Positions 1 to 11,061 are shown, counted from the first letter of the stretch. The stretch is 64,000 nt of DNA from Patella vulgata (GCF_932274485.2 NC_065887.2:11814001-11878000); one strand, 5' to 3'. A program made the numbers and translations. The notes: generated from the letters alone by a model not told the origin.

Positions 1-660
1 GCGTTACCACGTGTCTCCAATATACTTATACATCTCGAAGGAAGTCTTTTGTCAATAAATCTATGACTCGGTGTCGTTTTGAACGAATGATGCTTTGTCT
101 TTACGCACGGTACATAAATACTATTCTACGTTACGATATAACTAACTAACGGTTTATATACCTGCTCGGCAATAGCACGATAGTTTATCGATTGAGAATC
201 AATGTGAAATGTGAGCTCTTTTATAACTTTAGACTGGGGAAAAACCAAGCTAAACATCAATCTAGTGTCTTTGGCCCGATTCCCCGTATTCCGCGTGACC
301 AGGAAAATAAACTCCGATTGATCGACTGACTACAGTTAGAATGTAGAAATCATATTTTTATACAGAAGAATAAATTGATTGATTTACGGACCTGAAGATC
401 AAACACACAGGCTACAGCAAGCATGTTATATTATATCATTACTAAGAACAACATTATTGTATTATATAAGCCATCATTATAAAAATCGAAAATGCTGATC
501 AAGGCAGTCGTTTTGCAACATCAATGATGAGATAAAAATTAAATTATCACTTAGTTAATATGATAGAAATAAAGATGAAATAAGAGGATAGCCTTTGGAA
601 TATAGTAATTAGTTGTCTGGAATATCTGCCATTGTTCACCCTAATCAAATGTTTATATAG
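1..660. other. Unassigned AT-rich DNA
   Basis: No coding pattern, terminal repeat or SINE segment could be recognised. Open frames are short and have no family resemblance. Confidence 0.5.
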
Positions 661-689
661 GCCCTTTGACCGTGTCCCCAGACAGCCGA

Positions 690-880
690 ATTTACCAATA
701 GGCATAGTAGAGCCCTGGGGTATCTGGGGACCGGTTGATGAGTTCAGCATAGGACCCACAAGTAACAAGTAGGCAAATCTGACCCTGACTGAAACATGCT
801 AACATTTCCATAAATTTTGGGATCCAGTGATGAGTTTGGCCTATAAGGACCTACGAAATAGGTAAATCCGACCCTGCCCT
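690..880 (+). repeat. Two-unit tandem repeat, period about 92 bp
   Basis: Two diverged units each contain GATGAGTT (at 737 and 829), then a GGACC-type step, and end in AAATCTGACCCTG or AAATCCGACCCTG. The 92-bp spacing comes from those anchors. It could be the remnant of a longer minisatellite or part of an unrecognised transposon. Confidence 0.5.
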
Positions 881-1395
881 CACAGCAGGATGGGTATATT
901 GTTCTTTGGCCGTCCTGTTTTGCACGAGGTCCGTATAGTCACACAACTATAGGTATTGGGTTTGACTCAAAAGATCCAAATTCCAATAGTTAAAGGAATC
1001 AATGGGTGTTGTGCAAGGGGTAGGATCGAATGTTCCTTCCGGAACACCTGATACCACTTCAAGTCACATAGCCCAAGAATCCATGAGCTGATGGGCAGGC
1101 TTAGATAACTTGATATTCTCGAGAATTTTCTTCCGCACCGAAAGTTAGTCTTTATAAATATTGTTTGCTTTGGTCAGTTTTCGAAGATTCGTAAGATTTT
1201 GAGAAATTTCTCGTGGATTTCCTTCATGTTCATGAATCACCTTACAAGAGAGAGGGAGTTTCCATAGGCTAAGCCTGTTCCCTAATCCAATTTAGACATC
1301 CTGAATAAAAAATATTGCTTAAAAAAAATCACCTTACGTTATACACTAGCTTAATTATTTACCTTTTCTGTACCAACTCTTCACCCAATTCCAGC

Positions 1396-1497
1396 TCTGT
1401 TTTTCGACCCACCCGAACGACTAGATACTGTTCCTTGCCAGCCCTTCCGTCCTTGGCTACTGACAAGTGAAAACCACGCTTAAAAATCTCTTTAAGT
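1396..1497 (-). repeat. SINE-A fragment (5' body)
   Basis: Read on the minus strand it matches the SINE-A body, from the GCGTGGTTTTC segment through TTGTCAGT, GGACGGA and TCTAGTCGTTCGG. The head and the 3' half are missing. It lies head-to-head with the next copy, so the two form an inverted pair around about 1500. Confidence 0.7.
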
Positions 1498-1512
1498 TTT
1501 ATGGTTATTAAC

Positions 1513-1760
1513 AGGCTGGCTAACCAGGAGTGCTAGAGTTCCTCCGACGTGGTTTCCCCTTGTCAGTGGTGCAGGGCGGAAGGTTTGGCAAGGACAGTGT
1601 CTAGTCGTTGGGATAGGACCGAAAACCGAAGTCCCGCGACAGTTGGAATTGGAAATAAGAGATGCCCGTAGCGCCCCCAGCACACTGCATGCCGTATGCC
1701 GGTCTTAATTAGCCCATTCGGTGCAGAAAAAGTAGAACGTTCAACCCCATTTCACTTTAT
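1513..1760 (+). repeat. SINE-A copy, internally deleted
   Basis: It begins with a remnant of the tRNA-like head (GGCTGGCTAACCAGGAG), continues through CTTGTCAGTGGTGCAG and TCTAGTCGTTGGGAT, and ends with GAACGTTCAACCCCATTTCA. The stretch carrying the GTGTACACATTGGCGTGCACG core has been lost. It is diverged, so probably old. Confidence 0.75.
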
Positions 1761-1820
1761 TTATTTCATATCTTGTAAAATGATACGAAGTCTGCTTTTT
1801 TGCTCTGTGTGTGTATTGGG

Positions 1821-2015
1821 CCCCGACAGGGCTAATGAAGACGGCTTACGCCATACAGTGTGATATAAGGGAAATTTTGCCCGGGCAGCGGCACTATGGC
1901 CTACTCTTATATCGAATTCCAACTGCCAAGGGATCTTTTACGCGCACGCCAATGTATACACGGGACCTCGATTTTTCGTCCCATCCGATCCACTGACAAA
2001 GGGAAACCACGTCGG
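1821..2015 (-). repeat. SINE-A copy, truncated
   Basis: The minus strand carries the standard body with CGTGTATACATTGGCGTGCG, GGAATTCGATATAAGAGTAG and GTCTTCATTAGCCC. The tail and the segment around TCTAGTCGTTCGG are missing. It lies tail-to-tail with the preceding copy. Confidence 0.8.
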
Positions 2016-2800
2016 TGTCGTGTTATGTAATCCTATCTAATGCTCAGTACATCTTCTAAAACATAAAGTGATTTTGGTGGGTTTTTTAAGATATGCGTTC
2101 AAAATCACTAAAACGATACGGGTCTCCTTTCCCATAGTACAACAGCTTGCATACAAGTTGCAATAATCTGGACCGCCTCCATAACATTTTCAACCGTCTT
2201 ATCATTTGTAAATGTCATAACCAAAGCTCAGTGGAATTGATTTGTAACAAACACAACGAGATGTATAACGGCGATATGAGTTGTCAACAATCATGTAATT
2301 TGAAACTGAATCTCGTCTGGTAATGTGCCTAATTCGAATTAAATCGATTTATTTCAATCTTGGCTGTTAAAACAATTCTAGAAATGTATAGATTACACGG
2401 TTATTGAAAACAACGTGTAGTAATAAACAATGTGAAATGGCTGTATTTGTTGTTGTTCCGAGTTTATTAAAGGAAATGGGTGGGTGGATCTGCAGGGTAA
2501 TATTACAGAATAGGACTGTGTAAGTTGCAATATCGTAATGTACAACGCCATCTGTAAAGGCCGAAGCTCATCTGACATTATAACATTCAATCATAGATGT
2601 TCGACGTCCTTCTTGAAAATGCCTGTTGGGCCATGAGTTCAATGTCCACGACCCGCATGTTATATATATAGAGAGAGAGAGGCAATAACAATAAACCATC
2701 CCATGTGAATTACAACATTATCTGGCTAATCACAGATTTACCGAACACGCAACAAAAGGATTGCAGATTCCATCCTAAACAAAACAAAAAACAAAAAAAA
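2016..2800. other. Unassigned DNA with a short TA/GA microsatellite
   Basis: A (TA)n(GA)n tract lies at about 2663-2682. The rest holds no recognisable repeat and no frame with coding character. Confidence 0.5.
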
Positions 2801-3098
2801 AAATGAAATGAGGTTTATTCCTCTGGATTTTCCGACGTGGCTTTCCCCTTGTCAGTGGTGCTTGACGGAGGGCCTGACAAGGACAGCTGTCTAGTCATTG
2901 GGATGGAACGAAAAAAACGAGGTCTCGTGTATGCATTGGCGTGCACGTAAAAGATCCCCTGGAATTCGATATAAGAGTAACCGATTGTGCCGCTGCCCGG
3001 GTAAAATTTCCCCCATTGCACATTGCATGGCATATCCTGGTCTTCATTAGCACAGTTGGTGCAGAACAGTAGGACGTTAAACTCCATGTCATTTTTAT
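2801..3098 (+). repeat. SINE-A copy joined to a reversed SINE-A tail stub
   Basis: From 2818 the + strand reads as SINE-A from TTTTCCGACGTGG to GGACGTTAAACTCCAT. Just before it, 2801-2817 reads AAATGAAATGAGGTTTA, which is the reverse complement of a SINE-A 3' end. The result is a short inverted junction, either from an insertion into an older copy or from a rearrangement during insertion. The tRNA head is absent. Confidence 0.8.
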
Positions 3099-3113
3099 TT
3101 TATTTGGCCACAG

Positions 3114-3401
3114 GGGTCACGGTGACTAAATGGGTAAGTCTCTGGCCGAGAAAGTTCATTAAGATTTTCCGGCGTGGTTTATCCCTTGTCAGTGATGCAG
3201 GACGGAGGGTCTCACAAGGATAGCTGTCTAGTCGTTCGGATGGGACGAAAACCGAGGTCCCGTGTACACATTGGCGTGCACGTAAAATAGTAGGCCGTAG
3301 TGCCACTGTCCGGGCAAAATTTCCCTCATAGCACACTGTATGCCGGTCTTCATTAGCCCAGTTCGGAACAGAACAGTAGGACGTTAAACCCCATTTCATT
3401 T
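3114..3401 (+). repeat. SINE-A copy with 12-bp target-site duplication
   Basis: The 12-mer ATTTGGCCACAG lies at 3102-3113 and again at 3398-3409, overlapping the tail, so this is an intact insertion event. The copy starts at the true 5' end of the family (GGTCACGGTGACTAAATGGG). It lacks the B-box part of the head: the sequence jumps from GGGTAAG to GGCCGAGAAAGTTC. The body is otherwise typical, with one small deletion before TAGTAGGCCGTAGTG. Confidence 0.9.
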
Positions 3402-3409
3402 GGCCACAG

Positions 3410-5425
3410 TGGTTAAATAGGGATTAACTTTTTAGGGATGGAGTCAAAAAAAAGAAAACATGGCCGACACGGCGTACACTTGCTATAACAAATTGTGTTG
3501 GACAGTACTTCAGTATGTAGAACTGGGTTTCTGGAACAGTCGTTTACCCCTTGATTCAACAAACGATTCGGATACTAATCTATATAATATGTGACTAGTG
3601 CAATATGGTCGACGGTGTCGTGTAGCAGGGAATAAAAGTAATCCGAACAATATGCATTTATCAATGTTCATTATCTACTCGTATTGTTTTACATATCAAA
3701 CAATTTTGATATCATTTTAAACTTAAGCGACGAATCAACCAATTTGTCCATGAAGTCAACGAACTTGAAACCCGCCCACGAGATTTAGTCCACAATAAAG
3801 AGAATGCGATGGGTTGACTAGACTCTTTTCAAAGGCCATTATAAACTAATGAAGTCGATAAGGTCGATACCCGACTAATGCGATTTATAAACAAAACTTT
3901 TAAATTCGAATTCTGTTTTAAGAGTCATTGAACTTTGCAAGTATATACATATACATCCAGAAAGTCGTTTAACAATCGTTGAACAAAGATTTATAGGTTT
4001 GAGTGTTTGCTTATTCAGGTTTATTGACTGCGCTACATCCGTTTTAACTGCAAACATTGAGAATTTATTGGGGCGTGAATTCTTGCAGATATTAGGCGGT
4101 GTAGCAACGGGGAGCAGTGAAGTGCACCCCACGTTTTTGCCCCTCGCGTAACTACATCTGTTGTGCACCGAGCCTATTCCTGGTTCAGCTCCATACGTAT
4201 CCACCTTCTAATCAACCATAAACAGGTACAGAAACAAGGTGGCAGGGGAATAAGGAGCAGCGGCGTCTACAGTCCGCCCCTCCGTGTGACCCACCGGGAA
4301 ATGGTATACCCAATGGAACTTTTCATGGTGCCGCCCATCTTCTCTCCCAATGCATTAACGTTTTTTTCGAAATTCCGTTATCCATTGACACATGAACTGC
4401 ACAGATACTAGTGGAGAGGACACAAGTTATTCTGATATATTGCATTATATTACCTTCCCTCAGGGACCCCCCCCCCCCCCAGTTACAAAAAACAAAACAA
4501 ACAAAAAAACCCATGAGAGAACTCAGCCAATAAAAAATAAAAATATATGATATGATTGGGAATTTTCTTTTTTATTGTCGTGTTTATGTTACTGTTGATT
4601 TTGTGAATATTGGAGTATAATTGCTTCGTATAATGATTGTTTACGTATCCACCAGATAAACTTGAGACAGCCATAACATGTATGTTTACGTTTATATTGT
4701 GATTCCACGTGACTATCGTCCTCAAAGACCACCTGGTCGCGACTTGTCAAAATAATATTCAGCACATAGCCATACGTCACTAATTTTAATGACCTTCATT
4801 TTGCCAGATTCGAGAGGAAGATTGAAGCAGCTAACAAGTGGATATCGACCTGGAAGGAACACCATTAAATTAAATGGGCTTTCGAGGTTGTTCACGTTGA
4901 GACTATTTAAGTCTGAAATGTGTATCAGTATGTCAGTCGATATACGTGGGCTGATTTAATCCATATAAAGCTAATGTTTATTGTCGTCTCAGAATCAACT
5001 TGCACCCGGTACACCTTGACTCATTGATGGCCTCGGTTTCGGTGTAACAACTTTTCCAAAAGGAAGCTATTGCTCCAAGGACCGTACTCGCACTGCTTAA
5101 CTGACCGATTTCTTCTACAGTATTAAGAATCAATTACGGACTCGCTTTTGTTGTGTCAAAGAATCATTTGGCACGCGATATAGACAGGATATGTTATACT
5201 GAGTATCTTCGACGATAGCTCCTCTCGCACCAATTGACCTTCTGCTTCCATCGTCTTCATTCTTGTCCCAGTATACATAGGCCTACATTATATGGCACTT
5301 ACATGCTGTTCGATGACACCATCCGTTGATTTTTTTGTCTTATTTCACTTACATCATTTTCTTCACTTAACCTAGTGCCGGGTATAGCCATAGGTTACCG
5401 GTGATAACAATGCATATTATCTTTT
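3410..5425. other. Unassigned 2-kb interval
   Basis: It contains a C homopolymer at about 4467-4480 next to A-rich sequence and several AT-rich stretches. No terminal repeats, SINE segments or plausible exons were seen. The frames at about 3875-4204 and 4163-4411 have no recognisable motif. Confidence 0.5.
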
Positions 5426-5426
5426 T

Positions 5427-5757
5427 AGCCGCAGTGGCTCAGTGAGTAAGGCATTGGCTCGCCAACCAGGAGGTCCCGTGTTCTATCCTGATGTTGGTCG
5501 AGAACGTTCATTGGGATTTCCCGGCGTGGTTCTCCCTTGTCAGTGGTGCAGGACGGAGGATCTGGCAAGGGGCAGCGTGCAGTCGTTCGGATTTGACAGA
5601 AAACCGAGGTCCCGTGTAGGCTACACATTGACGTGCACGTAAATAAGAACCCTTAGCAGTTGAAATTCGATATCAAAGTAGACAAAATTTCCCTCATTTG
5701 ACACTGCATGGCGTATACCCGTCTTCATTAGCCGGGAGCAGAGCCCCATTTCATTCC
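5427..5757 (+). repeat. SINE-A copy, near full length with tRNA head
   Basis: The head reads GTGGCTCAGTGAGTAAGG (A-box-like) and then GGTCCCGTGTTCTATCC (a degraded B box). The body follows through GGCGTGGTTCTCCCTTGTC, GAGGTCCCGTGTAG and GTCTTCATTAGCC to CCCCATTTCATT. Several internal differences show that it is an old copy. Confidence 0.88.
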
Positions 5758-6643
5758 ATGACTTCGCCGCGAGAACTTGGGGAAAAAAAAACAAAAAAAA
5801 AAACTTTGACCACCAATCGGTTATGTTTGGTCACAGCTACAATTGATGGAGAATGATTGACCTTGCAAGTTCATCAATAGATGTAAGTGCTTTTGGAAAA
5901 AGTAACAGAATAACATCAAGCTTAACTTTAAATATTTCGCGCCATGAAGAACTACAAAATATCTTCACAAAATAGTAAGTTAAACCAAACAGTTATTTGT
6001 ACCAGCCATGACACCTTGATAGTTTCAGAAATGTTCGATACCACTTAGGTGATTTTTGATTCATTGTAAAATATTGTTTGGCATTTAGCAGGCCAGACAA
6101 AATGGATCATCATTTTCGGAAGATAAAAAATATAGCATGCGATGTCCTTTCAAGTCAACCACGACCATATTCACTGCGTCTCTGAAACGCCAAACTATCA
6201 CTATCAGTTTTGAATGTTTTTTCTCCACAAGCTTAGTTTTGGAAATATTTCAGATTGTTTGACCACATTTTGTTCTAACCCTGCGGTGTGTTATACAGGT
6301 GATACCAGGGGTAAATAGCCCCCCCCTCCCCCACGCGCACACACACACACACACCTTCACGGTATATAGCCCTACTTTTGTTACTGGTCAGTACCGGATT
6401 ACAACCTGTTTGTGTTGGTTGAATTGTAAATATTTGTAAAATAGTCAACCCATTTCATTTCAAATATTTTAGAATTTATTTTTCTCTGTCGCATTTACAT
6501 ACGTATTACTAAAACTGCATATGGTCCAAAGTTGATAGCACATTAATTTCGCCTTTTCTAGAAATTACTTTCTATGACTGCACTTACCATTGTACGTGTG
6601 CAGTACAGTACAAATGCAGGGATTGAATATGCCTTTCGATTGT
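5758..6643. other. Unassigned DNA with C-rich and CA microsatellites
   Basis: A C-rich tract passes into a (CA)n run at about 6320-6354. No further element was recognised. Confidence 0.5.
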
Positions 6644-6701
6644 TCCGTCTTTATTAGCCCAATTGGAGCAGAACAGTGGAACGTTAAACCCAATTTCATT
6701 T
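6644..6701 (+). repeat. SINE-A 3' end fragment
   Basis: CCGTCTTTATTAGCCCAATT followed by GCAGAACAGTGGAACGTTAA and AATTTCATTTC is the last 58 bp of the SINE. It directly abuts the LINE remnant that follows. Confidence 0.75.
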
Positions 6702-7178
6702 CTTTGCGTTTGTGTTACTGCAACATAATGGACTGCGTGCTTTATTATTCTGCATGTCTTTTATGGAACAATTTGCCTTTTGACATAAAGATGTGTAAAA
6801 ATGTTGAAAATTTTAAGATTAAACTGAAAACTCATTTATATTGAGCACCGAAGAAACCATAATATTCAACTGATGACATACTTATTTTTTTCGTGTATAT
6901 ATTTAACTTGCAACTACATTCTATCTTTTTTGTGTGTAATTATAATGTTCTTCCTATATTTTACGTGTATATGTTTTGTAGTTTAGGAGTGACTTACTAA
7001 CCCAAACGTCTCACGTTAAAATGCTATTGCATTTCAAATGATTTTGAATTTATCCTGATATTACATGTATATATGTCTTTGTAACTTAGGAGGGACTTAT
7101 GGAAGATTTGGGTTTTTTTTTGCAAACTAAATAAGTTGCCTCATTAAATAAAGTTTTTATTATTATATTATTATTATA
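6702..7178 (+). mobile_element. CR1-type LINE, 3' end of ORF2 plus 3' UTR
   Basis: The frame ending at 6843 encodes the C-terminal peptide SACLLWNNLPFDIKMCK followed by NVENFKIKLKTHLY and a stop. The pattern LWNxLPxxI...FKxxLKTHL is the typical end of the reverse transcriptase ORF of CR1/L2-group LINEs. About 300 bp of AT-rich 3' UTR follow and end in ATTAAATAAAG and a TTATTA-type microsatellite tail, also usual for this group. The rest of the element is missing, a standard 5' truncation. Two similar segments, GTAGTTTAGGAGTGACTTAC and GTAACTTAGGAGGGACTTAT, lie in the UTR. Confidence 0.75.
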
Positions 7179-7555
7179 ATTAAAAAAATTAGCATCTTGA
7201 TCCAGAGGTTATAGGGCAAAATCTCAATATGATCATAAACCTTATGTTTTAATATCTCCAAGATGGCTTTGTTTCTCTGTTGCAACACCACCAAAGGATT
7301 AATTTACGTCATCCGTAAATTCTGCTGCTGTCAATTTGTCCCTGGTAAAAACTATGTCAGCGCATCCTAAATCTCCAAAGATCCCATAAGCATTAGTATA
7401 TAACGATAAATATCAAAATAATCATTTGGTTGTCCTTTCTTTACTAAGTGACACTGCCTTTCGCAATTGACATGGGGTTGCTTAATACACGGAAAGAGAT
7501 TGATGGATTTAATGAGGAAATTTGACACATTGTAATATTATATCTTTACATATTT

Positions 7556-7925
7556 AATTAAAGATACATTATGTAAGATTTAGATAAACAGCTGACATTT
7601 CTCGCTATAATAGTTTAAAAATTGAGAATGAAAAACAAAGGAATATATTGAACATTTCAGTCAAATTACTTTATTCTAAGTGAAGTTATGAATGTTGGAA
7701 ATTTGATAAGAATGGCGCAATCCAGATTTTCATTGCTATCATCGTTCTAATAATAAACAAAGTCTCGACTATCCATTTTGAAATTGAATTATTAAATGTC
7801 GACCGTGTTTCAACCCATTAAAATCATTATGGGCTTGTCATGTGAAGAAAGTTCTAATTATTAATTTATATAACATTTGAGGCAAAAAAGAAAGACCTAC
7901 AATAGGCAGATTTAGCTACAAATCA
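7556..7925 (+). mobile_element. MITE, TTAA-type ends (family M1)
   Basis: It starts at TTAAAGATACATTATGTAAG, runs through CTATAATAGTTTAAAAATTG and AACAAAGTCTCGACTATCCA, and ends near AATAGGCAGATTTAGCTAC. Three relatives lie in the window (12914-13290, 29022-29372, 33733-34128). The copy at 29372 ends in the exact inverse of the start, so the family has terminal inverted repeats. The TTAA at the end suggests piggyBac-like mobilisation; that part is inference. Confidence 0.7.
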
Positions 7926-8022
7926 ACTCTCGGTGCCATCGGATTCTCGAGATTTTAATTAGATAGAACGGTTCGGCCTTTTAATGATTTATTTTCAAAA
8001 TGGAGAAGAGAGGCTAAGACTC

Positions 8023-8306
8023 GAAATGAAATGAAATGAAATGGGGTATAACGTCCTACTGCTCTGCTCCGAACTGGGCCAATGAACCCGACATACGCCA
8101 TACAGTGTGCTGTGAGGGATATTTTGTCCGGACAGCGGTACTATCGCCTACTCTTATATCGAATTCCAACTGTCAAGGGATATTTTACGTGCACGCCAAT
8201 GTGTACACGGGACCTCGGTTTTTCGCGCCATCCGTTTGACTAGACGGCTGTCCTTGTCAGGCTCCGTCCTGCACCACTGACAAGGGGGAATCACGCCGGA
8301 AAATCT
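8023..8306 (-). repeat. SINE-A body of a chimeric SINE
   Basis: The minus strand carries the SINE-A body from ATTTTCCGGCGTGATTCCCC to a GAAATGAAATGAAATG-type tail at 8023. Where the tRNA head should begin, the sequence switches at 8306/8307 to a V-domain. The two parts share one orientation. Confidence 0.85.
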
Positions 8307-8355
8307 GGAGGACCCGGAGAAAACCCACGAGGTTGGACAGGCGACCCTACTCCTT
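8307..8355 (-). repeat. V-domain fused upstream of SINE-A
   Basis: Read on the minus strand: AGGAGTAGGGTCGCCTGTCC, then AACCTCGTGGGTTTTCTCC and GGGTCCTCC. This matches the V-domain of the full-length V-SINE at 58135. It replaces the head and 5' part of SINE-A. Confidence 0.8.
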
Positions 8356-8837
8356 ATGGGTGCCAAATTTGGTATATTATAATTCGTAAGATATGATCTT
8401 TGTCTTTGATTCTTTTATATGTTTTTCAAAGTTAAAAATATCCAACATGGCAGAATTTCACGATGGCAGCAAAAATAAAATCCCAAATGTTGGAATTTTA
8501 ACTTAATCGTTATTTTTTTCCTGTTGCAGTTTACTTGCAACATGTCATTTACATGGTTTTCGATGTCGCTGGGTTCAATTCTGATCTCAAAAATGAATTT
8601 CGAGAATCCATGATGGCAGTGTAATGAGGTTTTCAGTGTTACAGAATTCTAATCGCAAAAAATTAATTTCGATATCCAGAATAGCCGCCAAAATGAAGTA
8701 ATTTTCTTCGTTGGATATGGTTTGTAATATGTCTTATAGAAAGTTTTTGAGTTCAATTCCGACTCCTAAAACTAACTTTTAATAGTCCAGATGGTATTAT
8801 GTAATACGGCAATCAAAACGGAGCGGTCTTTTCCAAG

Positions 8838-9110
8838 TGGATGTTGCTACTGAAATATATTTAATAAGGTTTTAAGGGGCACAGAAATCTATTTTGGTTT
8901 AAAAATAAATATAGTAAGGTTTTCATGGTTTATTTGTAACACGCTTTAACGCCATATCTTTCCACACGAACAAGTGGATATTGCTTTTAAAATATATTTA
9001 ATAAGGTTTTCAGTGTCACAGAATTATATTTTGGTTTTAAAAATAAATTTGATAAGGTTTCCATGGTTATTTGTAACAGGGTTTAACACCGTATCTTTCC
9101 ACACGAACAA
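8838..9110 (+). repeat. Tandem duplication, period about 137 bp
   Basis: Two units share AAATATATTTAATAAGGTTT (starting 8853 and 8990), then CACAGAA, GTAAGGTTT or ATAAGGTTT, and a TATCTTTCCACACGAACAA end. Weaker relatives of the same sequence (ATAAATTGGATAA, TAGCTGTAAAATA) recur at about 9110-9180 and 9640-9930, so this is part of a scattered, decaying array. Confidence 0.65.
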
Positions 9111-9210
9111 ACAATAAATTGGATAACATGGAAAAATATTTTACAACTGTAAAATAATATAATAATATACGAATTATTAGTTTATATTGCGTAATCGAGT
9201 GAATGGAGTG

Positions 9211-9386
9211 AAAAGGAATATGGTAGTTTCAGGGGTCCCTAAACTAGTTAATGTTATTGCGTTGTTTGGGCCCCCTTCAGTCATGAATTTACGTTGTTTT
9301 TATGAACTGTTAAGATTGCCGCACGTTACATATGAGCTTATACATGTGACTAGAAAGACCAGGACATACTCTAGAAATCACCATTT
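9211..9386 (+). pseudogene. Repeated segment with coding-like conservation, copy 1
   Basis: This segment and 10202-10372 are homologous over about 170 bp (AAAAGGA-TATGGTAGTTTCAG at the start). Both encode the short peptide ELLRLPHV, with leucine codons CTG TTA in this copy and TTG CTA in the other, so synonymous changes have accumulated. This suggests that the ancestor was protein-coding. I do not recognise the protein. Both copies are decayed; they may belong to an unrecognised transposon. Confidence 0.4.
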
Positions 9387-9950
9387 ACATAGACTAGAAA
9401 GACTTTCCCCTCCAACTAAAAATAAATTGGTATTGGAATTCTAGATGAAACGGAAATATTTGTTCCGCATAGGATTTATCCGGGAATTATTCTCTCGTTG
9501 CTCGTGATAGGTACAAATAGCCCTGTACCCACACTTGTAGAACCAGATATTGGATTTCAGTGAACGTGAACCCATTTGTTTCCAGGACACCTATTTCACA
9601 TTTAAAAATGGTCTACTACCTGTAGCACTGTCCCGTCGAACTAAAAATAAATTGTTTATTGGGGGTTTTAAATGAATGGAAAATGTCTTGTAGCTGTAAA
9701 ATACTCGACCAATATACCAATTGTTAATATGATAATCTAAGTTGGTCTACTGTGAAATACGGAAATTTTAACACCGCATCTTTCTTCCCAAAATAACAAT
9801 AATTTATTCATTGGATAAAACAGAAACCCTTTTTTGTAGCTGTAAAATAATATACCAATTATCAGTTGATAAAAGTAATCCAGTAATGCGGAAATTTGCA
9901 ATACGTTTAACATCCTATCTTTCCCCTCCCTTTTCAGGGATGGAAGGGAA

Positions 9951-10200
9951 GAGGGAGAGAGAGAAATATGGTTTGACGTCCACACGACACAAACTAGGGC
10001 ATTTCGGGACTAACACATGGTTTAATTTTATTTCAATAATTCTCTTTCGCGCAGGGGTCTTTAGCAGTGGAAGGAAGCCGGAGGACAGGCGACCCTACTC
10101 CTTGTCACATACAACCGGGGAATCGAAACCATACCAACTGACTCGGTGACACACCTTATGATACAGCGAGCACGTGCTAACAATTCCCCCCCCCCCGGGC
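9951..10200 (-). repeat. V-SINE (RUDI-like), V-domain deleted
   Basis: The minus strand reads from a tRNA-like head (GGTTTCGATTCCCC B box) through AAGGAGTAGGGTCGCCTGTC to the 3' part with CCCGAAATGCCCTAGTTTGTG, TGGACGTCAAACC and a TCTCTC tail. The central ACCTCGTGGGTTTTCTCC block is missing. A C/G homopolymer (10186-10197) marks the head end. Confidence 0.82.
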
Positions 10201-10201
10201 T

Positions 10202-10372
10202 AAAAAGGACTATGGTAGTTTCAGGGATCCCTAAACTAGTTAATGTTTTTTGGCGTAGATTGGAGTCACCTTTTCGTAATGGATTTACGTTGTTTTGATG
10301 AATTGCTAAGATTGCCGCACGTTAAAGAAGTGCAAAAGCTAGAAACACCAGGATATGCAATAGAAAACACCA
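10202..10372 (+). pseudogene. Repeated segment with coding-like conservation, copy 2
   Basis: This is the homologue of 9211-9386. It keeps an open frame through LRCFDELLRLPHV and LETPGYAIENTI; the other copy has a matching LERPGHTLEITI stretch in a different frame. The preserved peptide similarity suggests a coding ancestor. The function is unknown and no domain is recognisable. Confidence 0.4.
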
Positions 10373-10585
10373 TTGCCAGTCAGTTTTACAAAAGAAATTT
10401 TGCGCCTGTTTGGAGAAACCCGATGACATCGAAAACCATTTAGATCACATGTTACGATCAGATCCAACAGGAGAAAAAAACAGACGATTAGGTTTAAATC
10501 TGCCATTTGGGATGTCATTTTGATTTGCTGCTATGTTGGATTTTCAAAATTTATCTTTAAATTCAGAGATTCTCGCTGGTTGTGC

Positions 10586-11061
10586 ACCCGATTAGATTTT
10601 ATTACATACTTCGAGAAGGTATTTGTTGAATAATAAAACCTTCTAGTAGTTTATCGAGGGTTGGCCGTCCTTACCGCACAGTACAAATAAAACCTAGTAG
10701 TTTATCGAGGTTCGGGTGCTTCCGGAGTCCAACATGGCCGCTTTATATAAATGAGAATTTTGGGGATAACTAACCCGAACCCTAACCCTAACCCTTTTTA
10801 AAAGACTGAACTTGGGTCTAATTTAGTTTTTTCTTCTCTTAAAAGGGTTAGGGTTAGGGTTCGGGTTAGTATTCCCCTAAATACTCATTTGTATAAAGCG
10901 GCCATTTTGGTATGAGTTCTGGCTTGTTCTGGAATTGGTGGCTTCTAGTGGAGATAATATTTGTACCGTGCGGTAAGGACGGCCAGCCCTCGATAAACTA
11001 CTAGAAGGTTTTATTAATTAACAAATACCTTCTCGAAGTATGTATTAAAATCTAATCGGGT
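10586..11061. mobile_element. Fold-back MITE with telomere-like core
   Basis: The left arm starts ACCCGATTAGATTTTA and the right arm ends in its complement, TAAAATCTAATCGGGT. The arms match almost base for base for about 95 bp, including CTTCGAGAAGGTATTTGTT and CTCGATAAACTACTAGAAGG. Inside, a second palindrome pairs AACCCTAACCCTAACCC (near 10783-10796) with GGGTTAGGGTTAGGGTT (near 10845-10861) around a loop of about 40 bp. No target duplication was clear. Confidence 0.85.

Noticed and set aside
9811-10149. 112-codon open frame
   Set aside because: The second half is antisense to a V-SINE and the first half is AT-rich tandem repeat.
10783-10861. True interstitial telomere array
   Set aside because: Only two to three repeat units occur on each side, and they form the arms of a palindrome within a fold-back element.
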